A stretch of 11,445 nucleotides of DNA from Methanosarcinales archaeon (GTDB lineage: Archaea; Nanobdellota; Nanobdellia; Woesearchaeales; CG1-02-33-12). Positions 4,975 through 11,445 of the stretch are shown one piece after another (the stretch's first letter is position 1; each line of letters begins with the position of its first letter). The position numbers and the translations under genes are program-made. The stretch is from the NCBI GenBank assembly GCA_017610505.1, contig JAFCBX010000013.1, positions 1-11,445 of the forward strand. The letters run 5' to 3'. The notes below the pieces were generated by a model. It was not told where the DNA came from. It was given only the letters and a program-made list of their open reading frames with translations, and ran no database searches.

Positions 4975-7683
4975 ATGAATGAAAAAAGGGTAGCAAAAAA
5001 CAGTGATATTTCTAAATTAGAGCAAATAGCATCTACATCAACAATAAATTCTAAAGAAAAAGTAATAGCTGAACCAGAGGTTGTTAATAAATCACTTTAT
5101 CTGGCTGATCTTGGCTTTGGAAAAAGGATTTATGATCCAAAAGCAATGGATGGGTTGGCAGCTTTTCTTAAATACAATAAAATAGGCAAAGAGATTGATT
5201 CTGTTTTTATTGAGGGCGGCCTTATCCCAAACATACCAAGGCATTCAGGAAGACTTAGGAACCTTAACCTGACAATGCTCAGTAACCTTGCAACAAAAAA
5301 AGGAAAGACCGAACAAGAGTTTTATGAAATGATGACTTCATTTGAGCATGTTTTTGATGACGAAAACAAAAAAGACAAGGAAATGATTAAGAGGAATATG
5401 AAACGTTATCATAATCTTGTGAAGCAGAAAATTGTAAACAGGGCAGAATCATCAGAATTTGCAAAAAATGAGCTCTCAAAGCTTGTTAGCATTTTGAGCA
5501 ATGATATAGTAGTACACTACCAGATAGACGAGGAGGAAAGAGAGAACATAACAGAAGATGTTGCAGTGATGATATCCAACCTGGAAATACAAAAGAAAGA
5601 ATTGAAAAAGAACGAGAAAAAACTTAAGAAACTAATTGATAAAAAATTACCTATGGCAGCATTCAACCCAGTATTAAGCCTTAAAAAAAGGGTCTTTGGG
5701 TATATAAAAACAAACTTGAACAATTTAAAAAAACCCAATCTTAAAAACAAAGAATTGCATGAGTATTACCAGAAACTGCTTGAAGGGAGTGTATGCAATA
5801 AACTCTTTACTGGTTTTAGTGGAGATGAAATAGAATTAATAAAAAGTTATGTTTTTGATCACACAACCAAAAAACAACTTGAAAGAACATATAAAAATTT
5901 GGAGAAAAAGGTCATCAGCAATATTAAGGAAATAAGGGAATTTAAAATAGAGAAAAAAGAGATAGAGGGCAACATAAAGGCAAGCAAGGCAATCTTGGGC
6001 AGTTATGGATTTTATAAAGTTACAAAAAGAGGTTTCACAGATGCTGCTATTGTGGAAACAGTTTATGGTATAGTAAAAGAAAAAAGCAATAAATATGACT
6101 ATGATGCATGTCCAAAAAGATGGAGAAATAAGAATAAAGACAACTTTCATGTACATTCTAGTGTTGAGAAAATCCTGCAGATAAAAAACAAAAAGGACGG
6201 CCAGGATACTGTATATAATCCAAAAATCAGCAAGATTAGCAAGGATGGCATAATGATATTAATGAATTATAATGTTAATTTTATGAATTCCAGAGTTCCA
6301 ACAAAACAAGATATAAAATTACAAATATTAGATTCCCATTTTAGAAATAAAAATAACCTGGATGTGCCTGACATATATTTAAGTGGTAATGGCATAGGCG
6401 GTTTTAGGGTTATTCTGGAACAAAAATACAGTGAGAACAGTATTGAAGGAGAGGAAAGGAAAACTCCAGAGATATTGACTCATATTAAACTGCCAAATTT
6501 TCATTATTCTAAAGATCTTGATTATACAAAGTCTAAGGGTATAAAAACAAATGACAGCAAGAGATTTGCTAAAAAATTACATGGTGGAGGAGCAGTTATA
6601 CACACTATAAGAAGTGATAATGTCAATGAATTTGAGATGGTTACTGTTAATGAACTTATAAAATATGCAGGTATAGAATCAGAAATAAAATCAAAAAGAA
6701 ATCTCCTAAATGAAAAAAAGCTCGGTAAAGATAAAGCAAAAAAAATTAGGAAGGAAATTAAAGAGCTAAAACAAGAAATGATATTAGACACAAAAAAAAT
6801 AGAAATTAGTGGAGATGTGCATATAGGGTGCACAAATCATCCTGGCAGGCCATCAAATTATGCTTTTGAAATAGCATCACAAAATTATCAAAAAGAACAT
6901 GGTCTTCCAGGAATATTAGTAGGGAGCGAATATCTCAACGGCTCGAAAAAAAAGAGCTTTGACAGTGACAAGCAAAACATGTCAGAAGATCCAGTTGCAT
7001 TTAATACAAATTTAGAGAAAATAATTAATGATAGCAGTTTAAGCATGAACAAAAGAATTAAGAAAATAAGAAAGTATGTAATAACAGACAAGAACAAGAC
7101 TGTACTGCCAAGAATAAGCCAGCAAGCTGAGGTAATGAAAGAACTTGTTATTCCATATTTTGAGGAAATACTTAAAAAAGATGGGAAAGGGAGAATACTG
7201 TTTGTCAGCGGAAATCACCCCAATGAAGATCCAAATTATGATGAAGCTGAAGTAATAGCAAGCCTGATACCAAACTCCCCAAAGTATAGAGATAATCACC
7301 AGTTAGAGCTTGGAAAGGGTGCAGGGGAAGATTATGGATTAAAAACAATCAGGATTGATGGAAATAAAACATTGTTTGCAAGCCACAAGCCTAAAAATGG
7401 TTCAGACGTAATAATCGGAGCCATGCAGCAGATTCTTGATGCAAATGTTGATGCAGATATTGCTGTTTTCTTTGACCGCCATCACCCGGGAGCAGGATTT
7501 GCAGACGGCACTTTCTACACAGCAGCAGCAGGAAAGCAGCCTTGGAATAGTTTTGTTACCAAAATTGGACAAACCCCAGGATTAAGAGGGATAGTAAACT
7601 TTCATCATGACCAAAACAAAAAAGGTTATGGGAAGTGGGAGTTTGTTCTTGACCCTACATTAGAAAGAAAAGAATATATGTAA
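4975..7683 (+). CDS. Large protein with two metallophosphoesterase-like domains
   Basis: This 902-residue cytoplasmic protein has no signal peptide or membrane helix. The C-terminal 606-895 resembles a calcineurin-type phosphoesterase: SGDVHIG (612-618, Asp614, His616), a degenerate second motif GSEYLNG (650-656, Glu652 in the Asp place), SGNHPNE (745-751, Asn747, His748), ASHKP (802-806, His804) and FDRHHPG (833-839) where GHxH is expected. The N-terminal part looks like an older copy: LADLGFG (43-49), IEGGLIPN (79-86), a DEEE stretch (185-188) and LSGNGIGGF (469-477) sit where the D-x-H, G-D, GNHD/E and GHxH motifs would be, mostly without ligands. About 200-380 is a helical insertion, with coiled-coil-like stretches at 203-225 and 300-340 and another at 568-605 linking the domains. 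The domain reading is inference from motif order; the substrate is unknown. It could act on nucleic acid or nucleotides. Confidence 0.6.
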   Translation: MNEKRVAKNSDISKLEQIASTSTINSKEKVIAEPEVVNKSLYLADLGFGKRIYDPKAMDGLAAFLKYNKIGKEIDSVFIEGGLIPNIPRHSGRLRNLNLTMLSNLATKKGKTEQEFYEMMTSFEHVFDDENKKDKEMIKRNMKRYHNLVKQKIVNRAESSEFAKNELSKLVSILSNDIVVHYQIDEEERENITEDVAVMISNLEIQKKELKKNEKKLKKLIDKKLPMAAFNPVLSLKKRVFGYIKTNLNNLKKPNLKNKELHEYYQKLLEGSVCNKLFTGFSGDEIELIKSYVFDHTTKKQLERTYKNLEKKVISNIKEIREFKIEKKEIEGNIKASKAILGSYGFYKVTKRGFTDAAIVETVYGIVKEKSNKYDYDACPKRWRNKNKDNFHVHSSVEKILQIKNKKDGQDTVYNPKISKISKDGIMILMNYNVNFMNSRVPTKQDIKLQILDSHFRNKNNLDVPDIYLSGNGIGGFRVILEQKYSENSIEGEERKTPEILTHIKLPNFHYSKDLDYTKSKGIKTNDSKRFAKKLHGGGAVIHTIRSDNVNEFEMVTVNELIKYAGIESEIKSKRNLLNEKKLGKDKAKKIRKEIKELKQEMILDTKKIEISGDVHIGCTNHPGRPSNYAFEIASQNYQKEHGLPGILVGSEYLNGSKKKSFDSDKQNMSEDPVAFNTNLEKIINDSSLSMNKRIKKIRKYVITDKNKTVLPRISQQAEVMKELVIPYFEEILKKDGKGRILFVSGNHPNEDPNYDEAEVIASLIPNSPKYRDNHQLELGKGAGEDYGLKTIRIDGNKTLFASHKPKNGSDVIIGAMQQILDANVDADIAVFFDRHHPGAGFADGTFYTAAAGKQPWNSFVTKIGQTPGLRGIVNFHHDQNKKGYGKWEFVLDPTLERKEYM

Positions 7684-7714
7684 AAAATTTAAAATTAACT
7701 ATTTCTCATAAACT
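7684..7714. terminator. Short AT-rich convergent intergenic region
   Basis: Only 31 bases separate the convergent 902-residue gene and the small membrane protein gene. On the minus strand the region reads into TTTTAAATTTTTT, a T-run of the kind that terminates archaeal transcription. No hairpin is visible. Confidence 0.35.
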
Positions 7715-7939
7715 TTATATTTTTCCAGAGGGCATTATTGACTTTATGGATGCAAGGAACATTATTAAAAATACAATGCAGAATGCAACACCATAATCCA
7801 ATGGAATTTTCCCTGAGTTGGTGTAGATTACTGTTATAATAAATCCAAACATTCCTGTCAGCATAAAGGTTCCTGGCAATGCTTCAACCTGCCTTTCTTT
7901 AAGTTTTTCCTTAACTATCTTTTTTTTAGATTTTTTCAT
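7715..7939 (-). CDS. Small two-helix membrane protein
   Basis: This 74-residue protein begins with a strongly basic segment rich in Lys and Glu (1-19), followed by two hydrophobic spans at about 24-40 and 47-66, separated by a short loop with NSGKIPLDYG (41-50). The basic end suggests that both termini are cytoplasmic, forming a hairpin. The function is not recognisable. It starts 18 bases after the trpS stop and has a very good Shine-Dalgarno, so it is a genuine translated gene in the trpS operon. Nothing in the sequence ties it functionally to TrpRS. Confidence 0.75.
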   Translation of the reverse strand: MKKSKKKIVKEKLKERQVEALPGTFMLTGMFGFIITVIYTNSGKIPLDYGVAFCIVFLIMFLASIKSIMPSGKI

Positions 7940-7942
7940 AAT

Positions 7943-7950
7943 ATCCCCCC
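7943..7950 (-). promoter_or_regulatory. Strong Shine-Dalgarno of the small membrane protein
   Basis: The minus strand reads GGGGGGAT, three bases, then the ATG at 7939. Placement is identical to the site in front of the MBL gene at 216. It supports translation of this small gene from a polycistronic mRNA. Confidence 0.7.
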
Positions 7951-7957
7951 TTTTTAA

Positions 7958-9082
7958 TTAATCTTTTAGTATAAACTTGTCTAATTGTTTTTTTGCTTTT
8001 TCCTTTTTTTCCCTGTGTTTTTTTAGGAAATTATTTAGCTTATCAACTAAAATCTGTTTTAACTCTCCTGAAAGAAGCTTCCCTGATTTATAATCATCAT
8101 AAATTTTTTTTAGTTTTTTATCATTATCTTCCAGAAACCTCAGCCATCGATATGATATATCAATATCAGGATTTCCGCCATGTTTTCTATGCTCTTTTAA
8201 AGTATCCTTTCCTCCTGAGAATGCATATTTCATAATCTTATTTCTTACTGTTTTTTCATCGTCTGTTGTAAAAATAGTTGACTGCATTCCTTCTGAAGTG
8301 GACATTTTTCCTTTTGGTCCTGTTAATGCAGGAAGAAATGTGCAGTGTATTGCTGCTGTTTTTGGATAGCCAAGCTTTGGAGCAACATCCCTTGCTATTC
8401 TCCAGTATGGATCCTGGTCAATTGCAGCGGGTATTAAAGTCCTAATTTTTTCTCCAGACAAAATGGAAGGAAGGAAGCATGGTGCTGCCTGAACAGCTGG
8501 CCAGAAATACATTCCAATATTTGTCTCATTTGTAAAGCCAAAGACTGCTTTTGCATTTGATGCTGTTACTTTCTTTGCAACCTGGATTGCAATGTTATAC
8601 AAGGTTTTTGAATACTCTGTATCAATTATTATGAATGTTTTTTTTGGGTTGAAGCCAAGTGCAATCAAATCAAGTGCATTTTCATAGCTAAATTTTTTTG
8701 TTTCTTCTTGAGTGAGTTTTGGCTTGCATAAAAATTTTTCATCATCTGTCATCTGGAAATACAAAGGAATATCAAATGCATCCTGAAGCCATTTTGTGAA
8801 AATCCATGGAATAAGATGGCCCATGTGTGTATGGCCAGATGGACCTCTTCCTGTATATAAAGCAAACTTTTTTCCCTGCTCATACTCTTTCATCAATATA
8901 TCAAGGTCACGATGAGAAAAAAATATTTTTCTTCTTAGCATGTAATGCAGTTTGCCAGTATGCTTCTTTATTTTGTTAATCAGATCATCAGAGATTATGC
9001 TTGTTCCAAACTGCTCTACAAGCTTGTCATAGTCCACTTCTCCCTTTACTTCCCAGGGTGTTACAATGAAATCCTTGGCCAT
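7958..9082 (-). CDS. trpS: Tryptophanyl-tRNA synthetase
   Basis: TrpRS charges tRNA(Trp) with tryptophan in the cytoplasm. The 374-residue protein is of the archaeal/eukaryotic type. It starts with VTPWEVKGEVDYDKLVEQFG (7-26), has the class I signature HMGH (86-89, within GRGPSGHTHMGHLIPW) and the KMSTS loop (259-263, within GPKGKMSTSEGMQ). AAIDQDPYWRIARD (219-232) is the conserved stretch before the KMSKS region. The C-terminal tail is lysine-rich and helical. No editing domain or eukaryotic WHEP extension is present. A TATA box lies 28 bases upstream, so the gene can be transcribed alone without a leader, though read-through from the exosome-associated gene 40 bases upstream is possible. 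The small membrane protein gene follows 18 bases later. Confidence 0.96.
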   Translation of the reverse strand: MAKDFIVTPWEVKGEVDYDKLVEQFGTSIISDDLINKIKKHTGKLHYMLRRKIFFSHRDLDILMKEYEQGKKFALYTGRGPSGHTHMGHLIPWIFTKWLQDAFDIPLYFQMTDDEKFLCKPKLTQEETKKFSYENALDLIALGFNPKKTFIIIDTEYSKTLYNIAIQVAKKVTASNAKAVFGFTNETNIGMYFWPAVQAAPCFLPSILSGEKIRTLIPAAIDQDPYWRIARDVAPKLGYPKTAAIHCTFLPALTGPKGKMSTSEGMQSTIFTTDDEKTVRNKIMKYAFSGGKDTLKEHRKHGGNPDIDISYRWLRFLEDNDKKLKKIYDDYKSGKLLSGELKQILVDKLNNFLKKHREKKEKAKKQLDKFILKD

Positions 9083-9103
9083 TTTAATAAATCAAAAGAT
9101 TAT

Positions 9104-9115
9104 GATTATTTAAAG
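9104..9115 (-). promoter_or_regulatory. TATA box of trpS
   Basis: The minus-strand sequence CTTTAAATAATC is centred about 28 bases before the trpS ATG at 9082, inside the short gap after the upstream gene. A leaderless trpS transcript is likely. Confidence 0.5.
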
Positions 9116-9122
9116 GTTTTGT

Positions 9123-9569
9123 TTAGTTGAATATTTTTTCTACTGTTTTTAATGCAGCCTCTCTCTTGTGAGGAAAAGCAGCTATTTTTATCCTGATATG
9201 GTAACAATCTCCTTTGTCAGTTAGCCAGAGCTTGTCTTCATTAGTTAATTTGCTTTTGTCAAGCCTTAAAAAGAAGTTAAGCTCATCATCAAGTCTTGAT
9301 TCTGCTTGTCTTTTTATTAATAATTTCTGCTCATCAGCCAGGTTTTTGGCCAGATTCTTTAAGAAAAGATTTGTATGGGATTCTTTTTCAAGATAAATCT
9401 CTAAAATAGTTATTTTCTTTTCATTAAATCCTGTTGCATTTGTTTTTTTCAGTTCTATTTTTTCCTTTTTATTATCAAATGGAACAAGAAGCAAAAGCTT
9501 TTTTGCTATAAGCTCAGTATTATCTTTAGGTTTGCAGAAAACAGTTATGCATATGTTATGGGCTAACAT
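9123..9569 (-). CDS. COG1325-type exosome-associated RNA-binding protein
   Basis: The 148-residue protein resembles the archaeal family annotated as predicted exosome subunit with a dsRBD-like fold (COG1325). Supporting pattern: an N-terminal strand ICITVFCKP (6-14), then a helix and LLLLVPF, a central charged segment with TNATGFNEKKITILEIYLEK, a long helix (about 65-90), and the C-terminal FFLRLDKSKL (99-108), DCYHIRIKIAAFPHKREAAL (121-140). The DK-x-x-x-L and I-R-I-K-I-x-A-x-P-x-K-R-E features are typical as I recall the family. The role is inferred to be RNA binding linked to RNA decay or processing; direct membership in the exosome is not shown by sequence. The start at 9569 is set by the TATA box at the leaderless distance. 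It is divergent from the presenilin-like gene and upstream of trpS. Confidence 0.75.
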   Translation of the reverse strand: MLAHNICITVFCKPKDNTELIAKKLLLLVPFDNKKEKIELKKTNATGFNEKKITILEIYLEKESHTNLFLKNLAKNLADEQKLLIKRQAESRLDDELNFFLRLDKSKLTNEDKLWLTDKGDCYHIRIKIAAFPHKREAALKTVEKIFN

Positions 9570-9590
9570 GTAGCTTATTAAAATAAATAA

Positions 9591-9600
9591 GTTTAAATAG
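9591..9600. promoter_or_regulatory. Symmetric TATA box shared by divergent genes
   Basis: GTTTAAATAG contains the palindromic core TTTAAA (9592-9597). Its centre is about 25 bases from the minus-strand ATG at 9569 and about 27 bases from the plus-strand ATG at 9622, so a single box could serve both as a leaderless promoter. Only 52 bases separate the two start codons. An alternative box for the plus gene is the AT-rich stretch at 9578-9591. Confidence 0.5.
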
Positions 9601-9621
9601 GTTTTCCTAATTTTAGTTTAT

Positions 9622-10503
9622 ATGAAGCACACACTAAAGATAACATTGATGCTTGTTTTATTGTTTTTTTTGTCTCAAATTGTTGGACTTGCAATAACAA
9701 ACCAGTATATTGACCATAAGAAAACAGCAGAAACAGGTGTTACAGCATGGGAAGAATTGCCTTATGAAATGGAAAGGCCGCCTGTTGAGGAAAGCAGCTC
9801 TTTTGTATACATTCTAATAGCAGTTCTTCTTGGAACAGGGCTTTTAATGTTATTGATAAAATTCAAGAAAGTTAACTTGTGGAAGTTCTGGTTCTTTATA
9901 AGTGTTGTATTATGCCTTACAATAGCATTAAAGCCATTTATGAGACAGGAGATTGCATTAACAATAAGCTTTGTTTTAGCATTGTTTAAGATTGTCAGGC
10001 CAAATATTTTTGTGCATAATATAACAGAGGTCTTTATTTACGGCGGCTTGGCAGCAATATTTGTTCCAATAATGAATCTCTTTGCAGTGTTAATGTTATT
10101 ATTATTGATATCTGCTTATGATATCTACGCTGTCTGGAAGAGCAAGCACATGGTAAAACTGGCTAAATTCCAGACAAGCTCAAGGGTTTTTGCAGGGCTT
10201 TCTATTCCATACAAAATGCCTAAAAAAGAAGCTAAGAAAAAAGCAGGAAAGGTTGTAAAAATTGAAAAGATTAAAACAGCAATTCTTGGAGGGGGAGATA
10301 TTGCATTTCCATTAATATTTGCAGGTGTTGTGATGAAAAAGACAGGATTTTTAACATCATTGATAATTCCTATTTTTGTTTCAACAGCATTGCTTATCCT
10401 GTTGATTAAGAGCAAGAAAGACAGATTTTATCCTGCAATGCCATTTCTCAGCCTAGGATGCCTTGCTGGCTATGGTTTTATTCTTTTATTAGGATTTATA
10501 TAA
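9622..10503 (+). CDS. Presenilin-like intramembrane aspartyl protease
   Basis: This 293-residue polytopic membrane protein has the three signatures of presenilin-type GxGD proteases: SAYDIYAV (164-171, Asp167), ILGGGDIAFP (221-230, Asp226) and PAMP (271-274) in the place of the PAL motif. The two aspartates would form the active site inside the membrane and cut transmembrane segments of other proteins. About nine hydrophobic spans are visible, the first (about 5-25) at the N-terminus, followed by an acidic, probably extracytoplasmic loop (30-58). The loop between the two aspartates is rich in lysine (200-218), as in archaeal PSH proteins. PAMP instead of PAL changes the third residue from Leu to Met. 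The substrates are unknown. The start at 9622 has no Shine-Dalgarno, consistent with the leaderless promoter. Its stop is 11 bases from the convergent MBL gene. Confidence 0.92.
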   Translation: MKHTLKITLMLVLLFFLSQIVGLAITNQYIDHKKTAETGVTAWEELPYEMERPPVEESSSFVYILIAVLLGTGLLMLLIKFKKVNLWKFWFFISVVLCLTIALKPFMRQEIALTISFVLALFKIVRPNIFVHNITEVFIYGGLAAIFVPIMNLFAVLMLLLLISAYDIYAVWKSKHMVKLAKFQTSSRVFAGLSIPYKMPKKEAKKKAGKVVKIEKIKTAILGGGDIAFPLIFAGVVMKKTGFLTSLIIPIFVSTALLILLIKSKKDRFYPAMPFLSLGCLAGYGFILLLGFI

Positions 10504-10514
10504 AAATTAGTGGT

Positions 10515-11324
10515 TCAATAATTCTTTAATGTCTTTTGCCTTAGAGAAGAAGAATATGACAATGGGTTAATGGCCATGCCGTCTTTTGCAGCTATAACCT
10601 GTGTATATGTTTTTTTCTGTATTTCCCTTGCCTCATACATTGGGTCTGCCTCAATCATCTTAATTCCCAAGTGCTGTATTATGGCGAGCTTTGGCTTTAC
10701 AATATTTATTATCTTTACAGCATCGTCTGAATTAAGGTTTGTTTTTGAATTAACACCTGAGGGATTTACAACATTTAAAATCAGTATGTCTGAGCCTTTA
10801 TGCGGCTCGGCAAGCCCTGTAAAATAGCTTGTGTCAGAAACATATGAAAGACTAAACTCCGGTGTTATAAATTTAAAGCCAATATTCTCTATGCCGTGCT
10901 TTGTTGGTGTTGTCCTTATTTCAATATCACCAACACCAATTTTTTGGTTCTCCTTAACAATGATATATCTTTCAAGGCAGTTCTTGTAGAAATTTAGTAG
11001 CATTGGATCTATATTGTTATCTCCATTAATAACTGTCCTGTTTGATATAAGAACACCTTTCTTATCCAAGCCAGCGTGAGTCATTGAGCTTATAACTGCA
11101 TTAATGTCATTTGCATGATTTAAGTGGTTATGGGAAACAAGAATGCAGGTGTTTTCCCTTAGGTTAACATCATATTGCTCGGCCCTTACCAGAGCTCCTG
11201 GTCCGGGGTCTATATGAAACTGCATATCCTCTGCTCTTATTATGATTCCTCCAGAGGCCCGCAACTGCTTTCCGACAACAAAACAGTCACCCCCTGTGCC
11301 CAAAAATATGATTTGTGGCAGCAT
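10515..11324 (-). CDS. MBL-fold protein with HxHxNH variant motif
   Basis: This 269-residue protein has the metallo-beta-lactamase fold, probably in the RNase Z-like branch: IIFLGTGGD (5-13), strand FHIDPGPGAL (36-45), the zinc motif SHNHLNH (64-70), TKHGIENIGF (141-150, His143), YVSDTSYF (161-168, Asp164) and IIQHLGI (215-221, His218). All expected ligands are present except that the motif-2 aspartate is Asn69, coded AAT. Asp at this position normally binds the second metal and helps activate water, so activity may be changed or lost, or the family may use Asn. There is no signal peptide and no flexible arm of RNase Z, so tRNA 3' processing is unlikely. The substrate is unknown. A TATA box lies 27 bases before the ATG, and there is no Shine-Dalgarno. 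Confidence 0.85.
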   Translation of the reverse strand: MLPQIIFLGTGGDCFVVGKQLRASGGIIIRAEDMQFHIDPGPGALVRAEQYDVNLRENTCILVSHNHLNHANDINAVISSMTHAGLDKKGVLISNRTVINGDNNIDPMLLNFYKNCLERYIIVKENQKIGVGDIEIRTTPTKHGIENIGFKFITPEFSLSYVSDTSYFTGLAEPHKGSDILILNVVNPSGVNSKTNLNSDDAVKIINIVKPKLAIIQHLGIKMIEADPMYEAREIQKKTYTQVIAAKDGMAINPLSYSSSLRQKTLKNY

Positions 11325-11344
11325 AAATGTTATAATATAGTTTT

Positions 11345-11357
11345 GATTTAATAAATC
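11345..11357 (-). promoter_or_regulatory. TATA box of the HxHxNH MBL gene
   Basis: The minus strand reads GATTTATTAAATC, an odd-length palindrome centred at 11351, 27 bases before the ATG at 11324. Spacing matches the other leaderless promoters in the window. Confidence 0.5.
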
Positions 11358-11394
11358 TTTTGGTTTAACAAAGGATTAGCTTGATTTGGATAAA

Positions 11395-11407
11395 GTTTAT
11401 TAATAAG
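11395..11407 (+). promoter_or_regulatory. TATA box for a gene starting at 11429
   Basis: GTTTATTAATAAG is centred at about 11401, 28 bases before an ATG at 11429 whose frame stays open to the window edge. It forms a divergent promoter pair with the MBL gene. Confidence 0.4.
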
Positions 11408-11428
11408 AAGTGAATTCTATGCTAAAAA

Positions 11429-11445
11429 ATGGATAATCTTGATGA
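11429..11445 (+). CDS. Probable start of a leaderless gene (partial)
   Basis: Only ATG and the next few codons (Met-Asp-Asn-Leu-Asp) are inside the window, so no product can be named. The earlier ATG at 11419 meets a stop after five codons and is excluded. The call rests on the TATA box 28 bases upstream, which reproduces the spacing of the transcript-leading genes here. Confidence 0.35.

Noticed and set aside
5517..7299. Five Phe/Ser/Ile-rich minus-strand frames opposite the 902-residue gene
   Set aside because: Lys-rich codons (AAA/AAG) read backwards give Phe/Leu-rich frames; these have no promoters or ribosome binding sites.
7993..8235. Plus-strand frame opposite the end of trpS
   Set aside because: It is antisense to conserved trpS coding sequence with no start signal.
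9214..9396. Serine-rich plus-strand frame
   Set aside because: It is antisense to the helical part of the exosome-associated protein.
10125..10827. Frames opposite the presenilin-like gene and the right MBL gene
   Set aside because: Both real genes show catalytic or metal motifs in their own frame, while these antisense frames show none.
11419..11436. ATG at 11419 as a gene start
   Set aside because: It reaches a TAA after five codons; the ATG at 11429 is open and better spaced from the TATA box.
1..11445. CRISPR, tRNA, rRNA, transposon or phage elements
   Set aside because: The gaps between genes are short, and I saw no repeat-spacer array, cloverleaf, terminal inverted repeats or integrase/transposase signatures.

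Overview
The window looks like a piece of an AT-rich archaeal chromosome, probably from a small-genome lineage of the DPANN kind; the lineage is an inference from gene content and style. The archaeal signals are the archaeal/eukaryotic-type TrpRS, an archaeal translin, a COG1325-type exosome-associated protein, a presenilin-like GxGD membrane protease, a HerA/DUF87 ATPase, and TATA boxes placed about 25-28 bases before start codons (leaderless promoters). I see no rRNA, tRNA, CRISPR array, insertion sequence or phage genes.

Layout. Left block, minus strand (1-3060): a tightly packed translin-gatC-gatA operon, then a DJ-1/PfpI protein with a lipoprotein-type signal that has its own TATA box overlapping the end of gatA, then the start of an MBL-fold hydrolase that runs off the left edge. 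Middle block, plus strand (3146-7683): a HerA-like ATPase reading away from a divergent promoter shared with translin, an unrecognised 106-residue lysine-rich protein, and a 902-residue protein that I read as two metallophosphoesterase-like domains, the first with most metal ligands lost and carrying a long helical insertion. Right block: trpS followed by a two-helix membrane microprotein, and upstream of them the COG1325-type protein (all minus, 7715-9569); then, divergently on plus, the presenilin-like protease (9622-10503); then a convergent MBL-fold protein with a changed metal-binding motif (10515-11324). A leaderless gene appears to begin at 11429 and leave the window.

How it works together. 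The identified genes mostly serve translation and RNA metabolism (amidotransferase subunits, TrpRS, translin, exosome-associated protein), with envelope proteins (lipoprotein DJ-1, presenilin-like protease, small membrane protein) and nucleotide or phosphoester enzymes between them. Start signals fall into two classes. Transcript-leading genes have a TATA box at a nearly constant distance and no Shine-Dalgarno. Two operon-internal genes have a strong GGGGTGAT/GGGGGGAT ribosome binding site 3 bases before ATG. The most unusual items are the 902-residue double phosphoesterase-like protein, a single symmetric TATA box centred between two divergent start codons, and an HxHxNH variant of the MBL zinc motif. 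I found no clear defence or mobile system.
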